Source of the DNA: Flavobacteriaceae bacterium
GTDB lineage: Bacteria > Bacteroidota > Bacteroidia > Flavobacteriales > Flavobacteriaceae
Assembly: GCA_002862805.1 (NCBI GenBank)
Contig: PKEA01000031.1
Coordinates: 1-35,618 of the forward strand
DNA: 35,618 nt
Direction of reading: 5' to 3'
The first letter of the stretch is position 1; every line of letters begins with the position of its first letter. Positions 15,958-22,979 of the stretch are shown one piece after another. A program made the translations under genes and the position numbers. The notes beneath the pieces were generated by a model that worked only from the letters and a program-made list of their open reading frames with translations, ran no database searches and was not told the DNA's origin.

Positions 15958-17193
15958 TTATAGATAAATCATAGCTTGAAGTGTTAACGTATTTACCGCA
16001 TCACTTGTAGCATATTTTAAAGATTGATATTCTAATGTTAATTTTGCATTATGACCGCTTAAAAACATATTTGCACCTACACCAAATTGAGAGGCATTAT
16101 CATTTAAAGCATCAATTTTTCTGCTGTCAAAAGAAAGATATGGTTGAAATTTAGTCTTCATTTTCATAGGTATAACATAACCTACATGTCCATGTAGTAA
16201 AGAACCTGTTTCATAAGTTGCGCCCAATGTAAAATCTTTACCGTAATCGTTATTTTGATATAACGCATAAGCAGTTAAAGCTCCTCCATTACTTCCAATT
16301 GGAGCATCATAAAAAGCATCTAAAGCAAATATTTTTACATCTTCTCCTTTTAAATTACCTAAAGCATCAGCAACTACTGATCCACTTGGATGTGCAAAAA
16401 AACCAGCACCTACATTAAATACTTTTTTGGTTCCTAAATAACTTCCCACTTTATATGGTAAAAAATTACTTTCATTATCTAAAAAACCATATTCAAAATA
16501 ACCTGCATAAGTTCTTCCTGCATCTTTAGAACCCAATAATCTTCTACCTGTGTATGTTGCAGCTCCTCCATTTACTGGTGTCGCAGTAGCTTGTAAATTA
16601 TTAGTTACTGCATCATTAACAGAAACACGGTATTGGAATTTTCCTAAAGCTCCTTTTAGATAAACTCCCATATGTCTTGCAAATTGATCAGACAAACCTA
16701 AAGTTGCCCAAGCTTGACGTTGGTTATCTAAGGTCATGATATTAAGAGTACTTTGGTTATTTAAACGTGAAATTCCATTCCAGTAGTGCAAACCACCTCC
16801 AATTGCATGATTTTTTCCTAAACTATATTGTGCCCAAACATCATGAAAAAACAGTTGTGAAGCGTCTTTGGTTCCAGTCGGACTCATATTATCGCCATTT
16901 AAGCTATTTAAACCAAAATGCGTTAAAATCATAAAGTCTTTGCTAATTTGAGCATACATTAAAACACGAGCTCTTCTAATACTAAAGTTTGTATCAGACT
17001 GTTCATTTCCATTAGCATCTAAAGGACGATCTGAGTTATTTTGTGCCCAAAATTGAGCCCATGAAATAACTCTAAAATACTTAGAACCATCTTCATTAAT
17101 ATTAACTTTCAATCCTCCACCATAATCTGGAGAACCTTGAGAAAATGTTAAAGCTGAAAAAAGTAATCCAGCAATAAGTGTTAGTTTTTTCAT
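15958..17193 (-). CDS. outer-membrane porin
   Basis: A 411-residue beta-barrel protein with a clear signal peptide (MKKLTLIAGLLFSALTFSQG, cleavage near residue 18-20). Alternating amphipathic strands run throughout, and a terminal strand ends in a hydrophobic-aromatic residue pair before Leu (ALTLQAMIYL pattern). The N-terminal FRVISWAQFWAQ and SIRRARVLMYAQI resemble phosphate-selective-porin-like (OprO/P) barrels common in Bacteroidetes. It is the first gene of the porin-DUF4212-actP operon, so it is probably the outer-membrane route for acetate or other short acids. The substrate is inferred from context only. Confidence 0.85.
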   Translation of the reverse strand: MKKLTLIAGLLFSALTFSQGSPDYGGGLKVNINEDGSKYFRVISWAQFWAQNNSDRPLDANGNEQSDTNFSIRRARVLMYAQISKDFMILTHFGLNSLNGDNMSPTGTKDASQLFFHDVWAQYSLGKNHAIGGGLHYWNGISRLNNQSTLNIMTLDNQRQAWATLGLSDQFARHMGVYLKGALGKFQYRVSVNDAVTNNLQATATPVNGGAATYTGRRLLGSKDAGRTYAGYFEYGFLDNESNFLPYKVGSYLGTKKVFNVGAGFFAHPSGSVVADALGNLKGEDVKIFALDAFYDAPIGSNGGALTAYALYQNNDYGKDFTLGATYETGSLLHGHVGYVIPMKMKTKFQPYLSFDSRKIDALNDNASQFGVGANMFLSGHNAKLTLEYQSLKYATSDAVNTLTLQAMIYL

Positions 17194-17240
17194 AATTTAT
17201 AATAATTGGTTAGTTATTCTTTTTTAACAGTACCAAATTC

Positions 17241-17289
17241 TAAAATTATGTTAACGAAAAAAATTTTAGTATATATTTATGTAAAATAG
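17241..17289 (-). promoter_or_regulatory. Porin-actP operon promoter with regulon element
   Basis: Minus strand: CTATTTTACAT (17279-17289), exactly 30 nt, then TAATTTTA (17241-17248), 47 nt before the porin ATG. Aligned to the acs/prpE element CTATTTAGCAA it matches 8 of 11, with the same spacing. The element starts 6 nt after the stop of the InsA-like gene. Confidence 0.65.
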
Positions 17290-17294
17290 TATAG

Positions 17295-17714
17295 CTAGTC
17301 TTTAAAACGTTCCCATTTTATTAGCATAAACTTGTCTCCTAACTCTGTAATTATCATTCCTGCTCCAGATAATTTTTCTTTACTTTGAAGATAATCTACT
17401 AATTCATTATGCTTAAATATCTTATATGTAGGGTGGTAATTAGGATGTGGTGGTTTTTTTATCTTAAATTCTTTAACCCAATTACTAATAGACACGTGTG
17501 AAACACCTAAAATGCGTTCTATTTCTCTATAACTTAAACCTTCTAAATATAACTGTAATGCCTTAGTAACATAATAATCATCAATTTTTTTACCAAGTTT
17601 ATTAACTGTAAAATAATAATTGCAAGACTTACACAAATAGCGTTGTCTATCTTTAATAATTCCGCTTTTTACAATAGTATCACTTTGGCATTTTGGACAA
17701 GCTAAAATCTCCAT
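17295..17714 (-). CDS. InsA-like zinc-ribbon/HTH protein, candidate regulator
   Basis: A 139-residue protein. A four-cysteine zinc ribbon (C6-x2-C9 and C28-x2-C31, with the RQRYLCKSCNYYFTV pattern of IS1 InsA) is followed by a helix-turn-helix of the transposase type (about 47-83: LEGLSYREIERILGVSHVSISNWVKEF). A C-terminal domain of about 55 residues follows, which I do not recognise from IS1. There is no InsB or DDE catalytic part and I see no terminal inverted repeats, so it is not a transposon. It sits directly upstream of, and co-directional with, the porin-actP operon. I infer a domesticated DNA-binding protein, possibly the regulator of the locus; database names such as transposase would mislead. 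Confidence 0.8.
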   Translation of the reverse strand: MEILACPKCQSDTIVKSGIIKDRQRYLCKSCNYYFTVNKLGKKIDDYYVTKALQLYLEGLSYREIERILGVSHVSISNWVKEFKIKKPPHPNYHPTYKIFKHNELVDYLQSKEKLSGAGMIITELGDKFMLIKWERFKD

Positions 17715-17964
17715 GTATATAATTTTTGCATAAATATACTAATTTTGCAATAAAATTAAATTAAAATCTTATTTTTTGAATAATATTTTTTTAAATATGA
17801 TAATTATTAATAAAATAAATTAAACATAATGCAATAATTTGCGTTTATTAACTAAATTAGAATTTTAAATAAGTATAGTTCGCTCTTTCAAAGATAATTA
17901 ATCTAAATATCTATACTTATATTTTAATTATTTTAGTTAATTTGTAGAAACAAGACAATATTTT
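17715..17964. other. Divergent intergenic region between InsA-like gene and catabolic operon
   Basis: About 250 bp, very AT-rich, with no ORF. It holds a sequence 14/17 identical to the acs element (17734-17750, plus strand, ATATACTAATTTTGCAA) and a 10-bp inverted repeat at 17869-17878/17911-17920. A weak -7-like TTAATTTG lies at 17937-17944, close to the flavin reductase start. On the minus strand TATATTTA (17731-17738) may serve the InsA-like gene. Confidence 0.5.
17869..17920. promoter_or_regulatory. Inverted repeat upstream of the catabolic operon
   Basis: Perfect 10-bp arms ATAAGTATAG (17869-17878) and CTATACTTAT (17911-17920), 32 nt apart, ending 44 nt before the first gene. The half-site AAGTATAG also occurs in the HxlR dyad at 30177-30193, so it may be an operator pair. 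This is inference from sequence likeness. Confidence 0.5.
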
Positions 17965-18570
17965 ATGCAATTTGATAGCTTAACAACTGAAGGTTCGGTT
18001 TTATACAAACTCCTTACTGGAACAATAATCCCAAGACCAATAGGCTGGGTATCAACTGTTGATGAAAACGGAATTAATAATCTGGCGCCATTTTCTTTTT
18101 TTAATGCAGTTGGTGAAGATCCACCTCATTTAATGTTTTCTACGGTTCGTACTGGAAATAAAAATAAAGACACTCTGAATAACGTACTTGCAAATAAGCA
18201 GTTTGTTGTCAATTTAGTTACTGAAGAAACAGTCGAACAAATGAATATGACAGCTCAAAGCGTTAATGCTGATGTTGATGAGTTTCAATTAGCGAACCTC
18301 ACTCCTATTGATTCTATTTTCATTAAACCAAAACGCGTTAAGGAAAGTTATGTCCATTTTGAATGTGAAATGGTACATCATTATTTTTTAGAAGATCATA
18401 AAAATGGCGGTGCTTGTATTGTAATTGGTAAAATTATAACCATGCACATCAATGATGAAATTTTAATGGAAGGAAATAGAATTAATTTAGACAAATACAA
18501 ACCAGTTGCTCGTTTGGCAGGTTCAAATTATGCTAAAATGGGTGAATTATTTTCAATTAAAAGAGGATAA
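17965..18570 (+). CDS. flavin reductase family protein (FMN-binding split barrel)
   Basis: A 201-residue soluble protein of the flavin reductase/DIM6-NTAB family. Typical patterns are TGTIIPRPIGWVSTVDENGINNLAPFSFFNAVG at the FMN site, then DTLNNVLANKQFVVNLV and the C-terminal ARLAGSNYAKMG. Family members bind FMN and reduce it with NAD(P)H, or use it as cofactor. First gene of the catabolic operon, 2 nt before the SRPBCC gene. The monooxygenase two genes on is an FAD enzyme with its own reductase, so this protein may serve another step, and its partner is not evident. No TTG/TAnnTTTG pair is clear upstream. Confidence 0.85.
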   Translation: MQFDSLTTEGSVLYKLLTGTIIPRPIGWVSTVDENGINNLAPFSFFNAVGEDPPHLMFSTVRTGNKNKDTLNNVLANKQFVVNLVTEETVEQMNMTAQSVNADVDEFQLANLTPIDSIFIKPKRVKESYVHFECEMVHHYFLEDHKNGGACIVIGKIITMHINDEILMEGNRINLDKYKPVARLAGSNYAKMGELFSIKRG

Positions 18571-18572
18571 AA

Positions 18573-19043
18573 ATGAAAAACGATATGTTAGAAATTAAAG
18601 TTGCTTTACAAATTTCAAAACCTATTGACGTAGTATTTGAAGCAATCGTAAATCCTGAAAAAATGTCTAACTACTTTATCTCAAAAAGTTCTGGATTCAT
18701 GGAAGAAGGCAAAGTGCTAATTTGGAATTTCCCTGAATTTGATATGGATTACTCTGTTAGGGTTGGTAAAATTGAAATCAATAAATACATATCTTATTAT
18801 TGGAATTCTGAAGTAAAAGAACTGTTTGTAGAAATTTCGTTAGAATCGCAAGCAAATGGTTCTACTTTAGTTTCTATTAGAGAAACAGGCATGTCAAATG
18901 ATAAGGAAGGGTTAAAATGGCTTTCTGGTAATTCATTTGGCTGGTCTAACTTCTTAGCTTGTTTAAAAGCATATTTAGAATATAATATTAATTTACGTAA
19001 AGGAGCTTTTGATTTCATGCGAGCTGAAAATCAATGTTCTTAA
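18573..19043 (+). CDS. SRPBCC (AHSA1-like) domain protein
   Basis: A 156-residue protein with a START-like/SRPBCC fold: the N-terminal strand IKVALQISKPIDVVFEAIVNPEKMSNYFI, the middle VLIWNFPEFDMDYSVRVGKIE, and the C-terminal helix GWSNFLACLKAYLEYNIN. Such proteins bind hydrophobic ligands; this subgroup is annotated AHSA1-like. Its place between the flavin reductase (2-nt gap) and the aryl-CoA monooxygenase (10-nt gap) suggests help with an aromatic substrate or intermediate. No enzymatic residues can be assigned. Confidence 0.8.
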   Translation: MKNDMLEIKVALQISKPIDVVFEAIVNPEKMSNYFISKSSGFMEEGKVLIWNFPEFDMDYSVRVGKIEINKYISYYWNSEVKELFVEISLESQANGSTLVSIRETGMSNDKEGLKWLSGNSFGWSNFLACLKAYLEYNINLRKGAFDFMRAENQCS

Positions 19044-19053
19044 AATATATAAA

Positions 19054-21345
19054 ATGAAAATAACAGTAATAGGTGGTGGTCCAGGAGGTTTATATTTTTC
19101 TATATTAACCAAAAAAGCAATGCCAAGTTGCGAAATAGACGTATACGAACAAAACAAACCAGATGATAGTTTTGGTTTTGGTGTAGTTTTTTCAGATGAA
19201 ACTTTAGGAGAGTTTTTAACTCGTGATACGGAATCTTACGAATTAATTAGAAGCAAATTTGCATATTGGGACGATATTGTTGTAGCTCGTGATGGAGAAC
19301 AAGTAAGTGTTGCAGGAAATGGTTTTTGTGGATGTTCTCGAAAAACACTTTTACAATTGCTTCATCAACGTTGCAAGGAAGAAGGTGTAAACTTGCATTT
19401 TGAAGCAAACATAACCAATTTAAACCAATTTAAAGATAGTGATATCATCGTTGCTTGTGATGGAATTGGAAGTTCTATTCGCACACAATTTGAGTCAGAT
19501 TTTGAAACAAAAGTAGAATTGAAAAAAAATAAATTCGTTTGGATGGGCTCTACTAAACCATTAGATGCATTTACTTATTTCTTTAGATCTACTCCCAAAG
19601 GTGCATTTGTTGCACACACCTATCAATACGAAGAAGGAATGAGTACGTGGATTTTCGAATGTAGTCCACAAACTTGGGAAAACTTCGGTTTTGATACGTT
19701 TAATGAAGAAGATACAACACAAAAATTACAAGAAATATTCAAAGAAGAATTAGACGGACATGGTTTAATTACCAATAAATCGCATTGGCGTCAATTTCCA
19801 CACGTTACTAACGGTAAATGGTACAAAGACAATATTCTTTTATTAGGAGATGCTAAAGCAACTGCCCACTACTCTATTGGTTCTGGAACTAAATTGGCAA
19901 TGGAATGTGCTATTGCGCTTTCAGATGCTATTGTAGAAAATCCAAATAATATTTCTGTTGCTTTTGAAAACTATGAAAAAACGAGAAGAAATCGTGTTGA
20001 AATGATTCAATATGCAGCAAATGTATCGTTAGATTGGTTTGAAAACATGGACAGACACATGCAGCATCCGTTTTATCAATTTTCTTTCGGATGTATGACG
20101 CGTTCTAAAAAGGTTACTTTCGAAAACTTAAGTATTCGTGATAAATCGTATCCTGCCAAAGTATTGAAAGAATTCAATGAATTAAATGCTGAAAAGGAAA
20201 ATACTCCTGCTGCATTTTCAAAATTTAAACTACGTGATTTAGAATTACCAAACAGAATTGTCATGAGTGCCATGGGACAATATTCTGCAGAAAACGGACT
20301 AGTGAATGATTGGCATTTGATGCATTATGGTAACAGAGCAATTGGTGGGGTTGGTTTAATAATTGCTGAAATGACTGCTATTTCAGAAACTGGAAGAATT
20401 ACTTTAGGTTGTACAGGTATTTATTCTAAAAATCAAGTAGTTGAATGGAAAAAAATAACGGATTTTATTCATCAAAATTCATCTGCTAAAATCGGAATTC
20501 AATTAGGACATTCAGGACGAAAAGGAGCAACAAAAAAACCTTGGGAAACCGAAGATTTACAAGATAAATGGAATTTGATTTCTGCTTCTCCAATTGCTTT
20601 CAATGAAAATTCTCCTACTCCAAAAGAAATGACTTTGGAAGACATGAATACCATTACAGAACAATTCGTTCAAGCTACTATAAATGCAAATGAAGCTGGT
20701 TTTGATATGATTGAATTACAAGCGCATCATGGATTTTTATTGGCTTCTTTCCTTTCACCACTGACTAATATTCGTACTGATGAATTTGGCGGAAGTGTAG
20801 AAAATCGTTTAAAATTCCCAATGCGTGTATTTAAAGCAATGCGAAATGCATTTCCAAAAGATAAGCCAATGTCGGTTAGAATATCCGCTACTGATTGGGC
20901 TGAAAACGGAATTTCAGAAGAAGATGTATTTATAATTGCAACTGCTTTTAAAGAAGCTGGAGCAGATATTATCAATGTTTCTACTGGGAATACAGTTGCA
21001 CATCAAAACCCTCAAATAGGTAGAATGTGGCAAACTCCATTTTCAGATGCAGTTCGTAATACCGTTCATATTCCTACAATTACAACCGGTTATATTCAAG
21101 ATATTGACCAAATAAATACCATTATACTTAACGGAAGAGCTGATTTAGTAGCTTTAGGAAGACCTTTATTACTAGATCCTAATTTTGTTAGAAACTCGCA
21201 AGCATACGAAGATTATAGAGCTTCTGATATTCCAAAGCAATATATGACAGGCACTTCTCATTTATATCCTTTAAAAGGAAGTGAAAGAAAAATGATAGAA
21301 GGAATGAAAAAAGCACTGAAACCTGAAAGTCATGAAATTAAGTAA
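19054..21345 (+). CDS. aryl-CoA 5-hydroxylase/oxidoreductase fusion (salicylyl-CoA or 2-aminobenzoyl-CoA)
   Basis: A 763-residue two-domain flavoenzyme. Residues 1 to about 375 are a class-A FAD monooxygenase: GGGPGG at 7-12 and LLLGDAKATAHYSIGSGTKLAMECA near 280. From about 390 there is an Old Yellow Enzyme-type FMN domain (LPNRIVMSAMGQYSAENG, IQLGHSGRKG, MIELQAHHGFLLASFLSP). This build defines salicylyl-CoA 5-hydroxylase and 2-aminobenzoyl-CoA monooxygenase/reductase. I start at 19054 (MKITVIGGGPGG); an ATG at 19009 would overlap the SRPBCC gene and add 15 odd residues. The acyl-CoA ligase gene follows after 2 nt. Substrate is salicylyl-CoA or anthraniloyl-CoA; the downstream gentisate-type enzymes favour a 5-hydroxylated aromatic product. 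Confidence 0.88.
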   Translation: MKITVIGGGPGGLYFSILTKKAMPSCEIDVYEQNKPDDSFGFGVVFSDETLGEFLTRDTESYELIRSKFAYWDDIVVARDGEQVSVAGNGFCGCSRKTLLQLLHQRCKEEGVNLHFEANITNLNQFKDSDIIVACDGIGSSIRTQFESDFETKVELKKNKFVWMGSTKPLDAFTYFFRSTPKGAFVAHTYQYEEGMSTWIFECSPQTWENFGFDTFNEEDTTQKLQEIFKEELDGHGLITNKSHWRQFPHVTNGKWYKDNILLLGDAKATAHYSIGSGTKLAMECAIALSDAIVENPNNISVAFENYEKTRRNRVEMIQYAANVSLDWFENMDRHMQHPFYQFSFGCMTRSKKVTFENLSIRDKSYPAKVLKEFNELNAEKENTPAAFSKFKLRDLELPNRIVMSAMGQYSAENGLVNDWHLMHYGNRAIGGVGLIIAEMTAISETGRITLGCTGIYSKNQVVEWKKITDFIHQNSSAKIGIQLGHSGRKGATKKPWETEDLQDKWNLISASPIAFNENSPTPKEMTLEDMNTITEQFVQATINANEAGFDMIELQAHHGFLLASFLSPLTNIRTDEFGGSVENRLKFPMRVFKAMRNAFPKDKPMSVRISATDWAENGISEEDVFIIATAFKEAGADIINVSTGNTVAHQNPQIGRMWQTPFSDAVRNTVHIPTITTGYIQDIDQINTIILNGRADLVALGRPLLLDPNFVRNSQAYEDYRASDIPKQYMTGTSHLYPLKGSERKMIEGMKKALKPESHEIK

Positions 21346-21347
21346 TT

Positions 21348-22934
21348 ATGTATAAAGATAATTTTACATATAAACATTTACCAAGTAAAGAATTACAACC
21401 TGACTATTTATTAGAGTTATCTCAATTTAAGCAAACTGAAATGCTTAATTGTGTCGAACGCTTGTTGGATTTTCATATTGAAAACGGAAATGGTGATGCA
21501 ATTTGCATTCGAACTTTCGAAGAAACATGGACTTATAAAGATTTGTATGAAAAAGCCAATCAAATTGCACATGTTTTAGTTGATGATTTAGGTTTGGTTT
21601 CTGGAAATCGTGTTTTATTGCGCTCAGCAAATAATCCAATGATGGTCGCGTGTTGGTTTGCAATAATTAAAGCTGGAGGAATTGTTGTGGCAACTATGCC
21701 TCTACTTCGTTCCAAAGAATTAACAACGATAATTGATTGCGCTGAAATTTCAATTGCTCTTTGTGATAGTGATTTAGCAGAAGAAATGAATCTAGTTGAA
21801 TCGAAACATTTAAAACACATAAGTTTCTACAGAAATAGTGATATAGAAGTAAAAATGGCTTCAAAACAAACATATTTTACTAATTATAACTCAAAATCTG
21901 ATGATGTTGCATTAATTGGTTTTACTTCTGGCACAACCGGAATTCCTAAAATGACAGCACATTTTCATAGCGATATTTTAAACATTTGCGAAGCTTTTCC
22001 AAATTACTCTTTACAACCAACATCTAAAGACATTTTCATTGGAAGTCCGCCATTGGGATTTACTTTTGGGTTAGGAGGTTTGGTTTTATTCCCAATGTAC
22101 TTTGGTGCTTCTACTTTTTTATTGGAAAAACCAAGTCCCGATTTACTTTTAAAAGCGATTCAAGATTTCAAAATCACAATTTGTTTCACTGCTCCTACTG
22201 CTTGGCGCATATTAACAACTAAATTAAATGAATATGATGTTTCAAGTCTAAGAAAATGTGTTTCTGCAGGAGAAACTTTGCCAATTGCAGTATGGGAAGA
22301 TTGGTACAATGCAACAGGTTTAAAAATTATTGATGGAATTGGTGCAACAGAGTTATTGCATATTTTTATTTCTTCGAATGAAGAAAACATGAAACCTGGT
22401 GCAACAGGTTTGCCAATAACAGGTTATGAAGCAAAAATAGTAGATGATAATGGAAACGAAGTGTCAAGAAATACTCCTGGAAAATTGGCCGTGAAAGGAA
22501 TTACAGGTTGTAAATACTTAAATAGAGAAGAAAAACAAAAAGAATACGTTCAAAACAGATGGAATATAACTGGAGATATTTTTAAACAAGATGAAGATGG
22601 CTATTTTTGGTTTGTTGCACGTGGAGACGACATGATTATTTCTTCTGGATATAATATTGCGGCTATTGAAGTGGAATCTGTACTTTTAACACATGAATCT
22701 ATTTTAGAGTGTGCTGTAGTTGGACTTCCAGATGAAAATAGAGGAATGTTAGTTTGTGCAAATATTGTTTTAAAAGACAAATCAAAAGCTTCAGACGAAT
22801 TAAAACTTGAAATTCAAAATTGGTTTAAAGAAACGGCAGCTCCATATAAATATCCAAGAATAATTAATTTTATGGAATGTTTACCAAAAACAGAAACAGG
22901 AAAAATTCAACGATTTAAATTAAAACATACATAA
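21348..22934 (+). CDS. benzoate-type CoA ligase (salicylate/2-aminobenzoate-CoA ligase-like)
   Basis: A 528-residue AMP-forming ligase of the aryl-CoA ligase group. It has P-loop FTSGTTGIPKMTAHFH, the adenylate motif DGIGATELLHIF, hinge DGYFWFVARGDDMIISSGYNI and C-terminal lysine motif LPKTETGKIQRFKLK. Length and motif spacing match 2-aminobenzoate/benzoate-CoA ligases rather than Acs. It would make the CoA thioester used by the hydroxylase encoded 2 nt upstream. The acid could be salicylate, anthranilate or a product of the nitrilase in this operon; the sequence alone does not settle which. Confidence 0.88.
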   Translation: MYKDNFTYKHLPSKELQPDYLLELSQFKQTEMLNCVERLLDFHIENGNGDAICIRTFEETWTYKDLYEKANQIAHVLVDDLGLVSGNRVLLRSANNPMMVACWFAIIKAGGIVVATMPLLRSKELTTIIDCAEISIALCDSDLAEEMNLVESKHLKHISFYRNSDIEVKMASKQTYFTNYNSKSDDVALIGFTSGTTGIPKMTAHFHSDILNICEAFPNYSLQPTSKDIFIGSPPLGFTFGLGGLVLFPMYFGASTFLLEKPSPDLLLKAIQDFKITICFTAPTAWRILTTKLNEYDVSSLRKCVSAGETLPIAVWEDWYNATGLKIIDGIGATELLHIFISSNEENMKPGATGLPITGYEAKIVDDNGNEVSRNTPGKLAVKGITGCKYLNREEKQKEYVQNRWNITGDIFKQDEDGYFWFVARGDDMIISSGYNIAAIEVESVLLTHESILECAVVGLPDENRGMLVCANIVLKDKSKASDELKLEIQNWFKETAAPYKYPRIINFMECLPKTETGKIQRFKLKHT

Positions 22935-22938
22935 AATT

Positions 22939-22964
22939 GTCATTCTGAACTTGTTTCAGAATCT
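22939..22964. repeat. Small palindromic repeat
   Basis: TGTCATTCTGAACTTG continuing to TTCAGAATCT, with 8-bp perfect arms ATTCTGAA / TTCAGAAT (22942-22949 and 22955-22962) and a 5-nt loop. I recall this word as a dispersed repeat in Flavobacteriaceae. It fills the gap between the ligase and FMN-enzyme genes and could fold as a hairpin in the mRNA. Confidence 0.6.
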
Positions 22965-22979
22965 AAAATAACAATAAAA

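Noticed and set aside
17295..17714. An IS1-type insertion sequence
   Set aside because: Only an InsA-like zinc ribbon and HTH are present; there is no InsB/DDE domain, I see no terminal inverted repeats or target duplication, and the C-terminal domain is unlike IS1.
17751..17790. A plus-strand promoter 30 nt after the element copy at 17734-17750
   Set aside because: The sequence at that spacing is TAATATTT, not TAnnTTT[AG], and the next gene starts about 180 nt further on.
19009..19053. Upstream ATG extending the aryl-CoA hydroxylase by 15 residues
   Set aside because: The extension overlaps the SRPBCC gene in another frame and precedes the family-typical start MKITVIGGGPGG at 19054.
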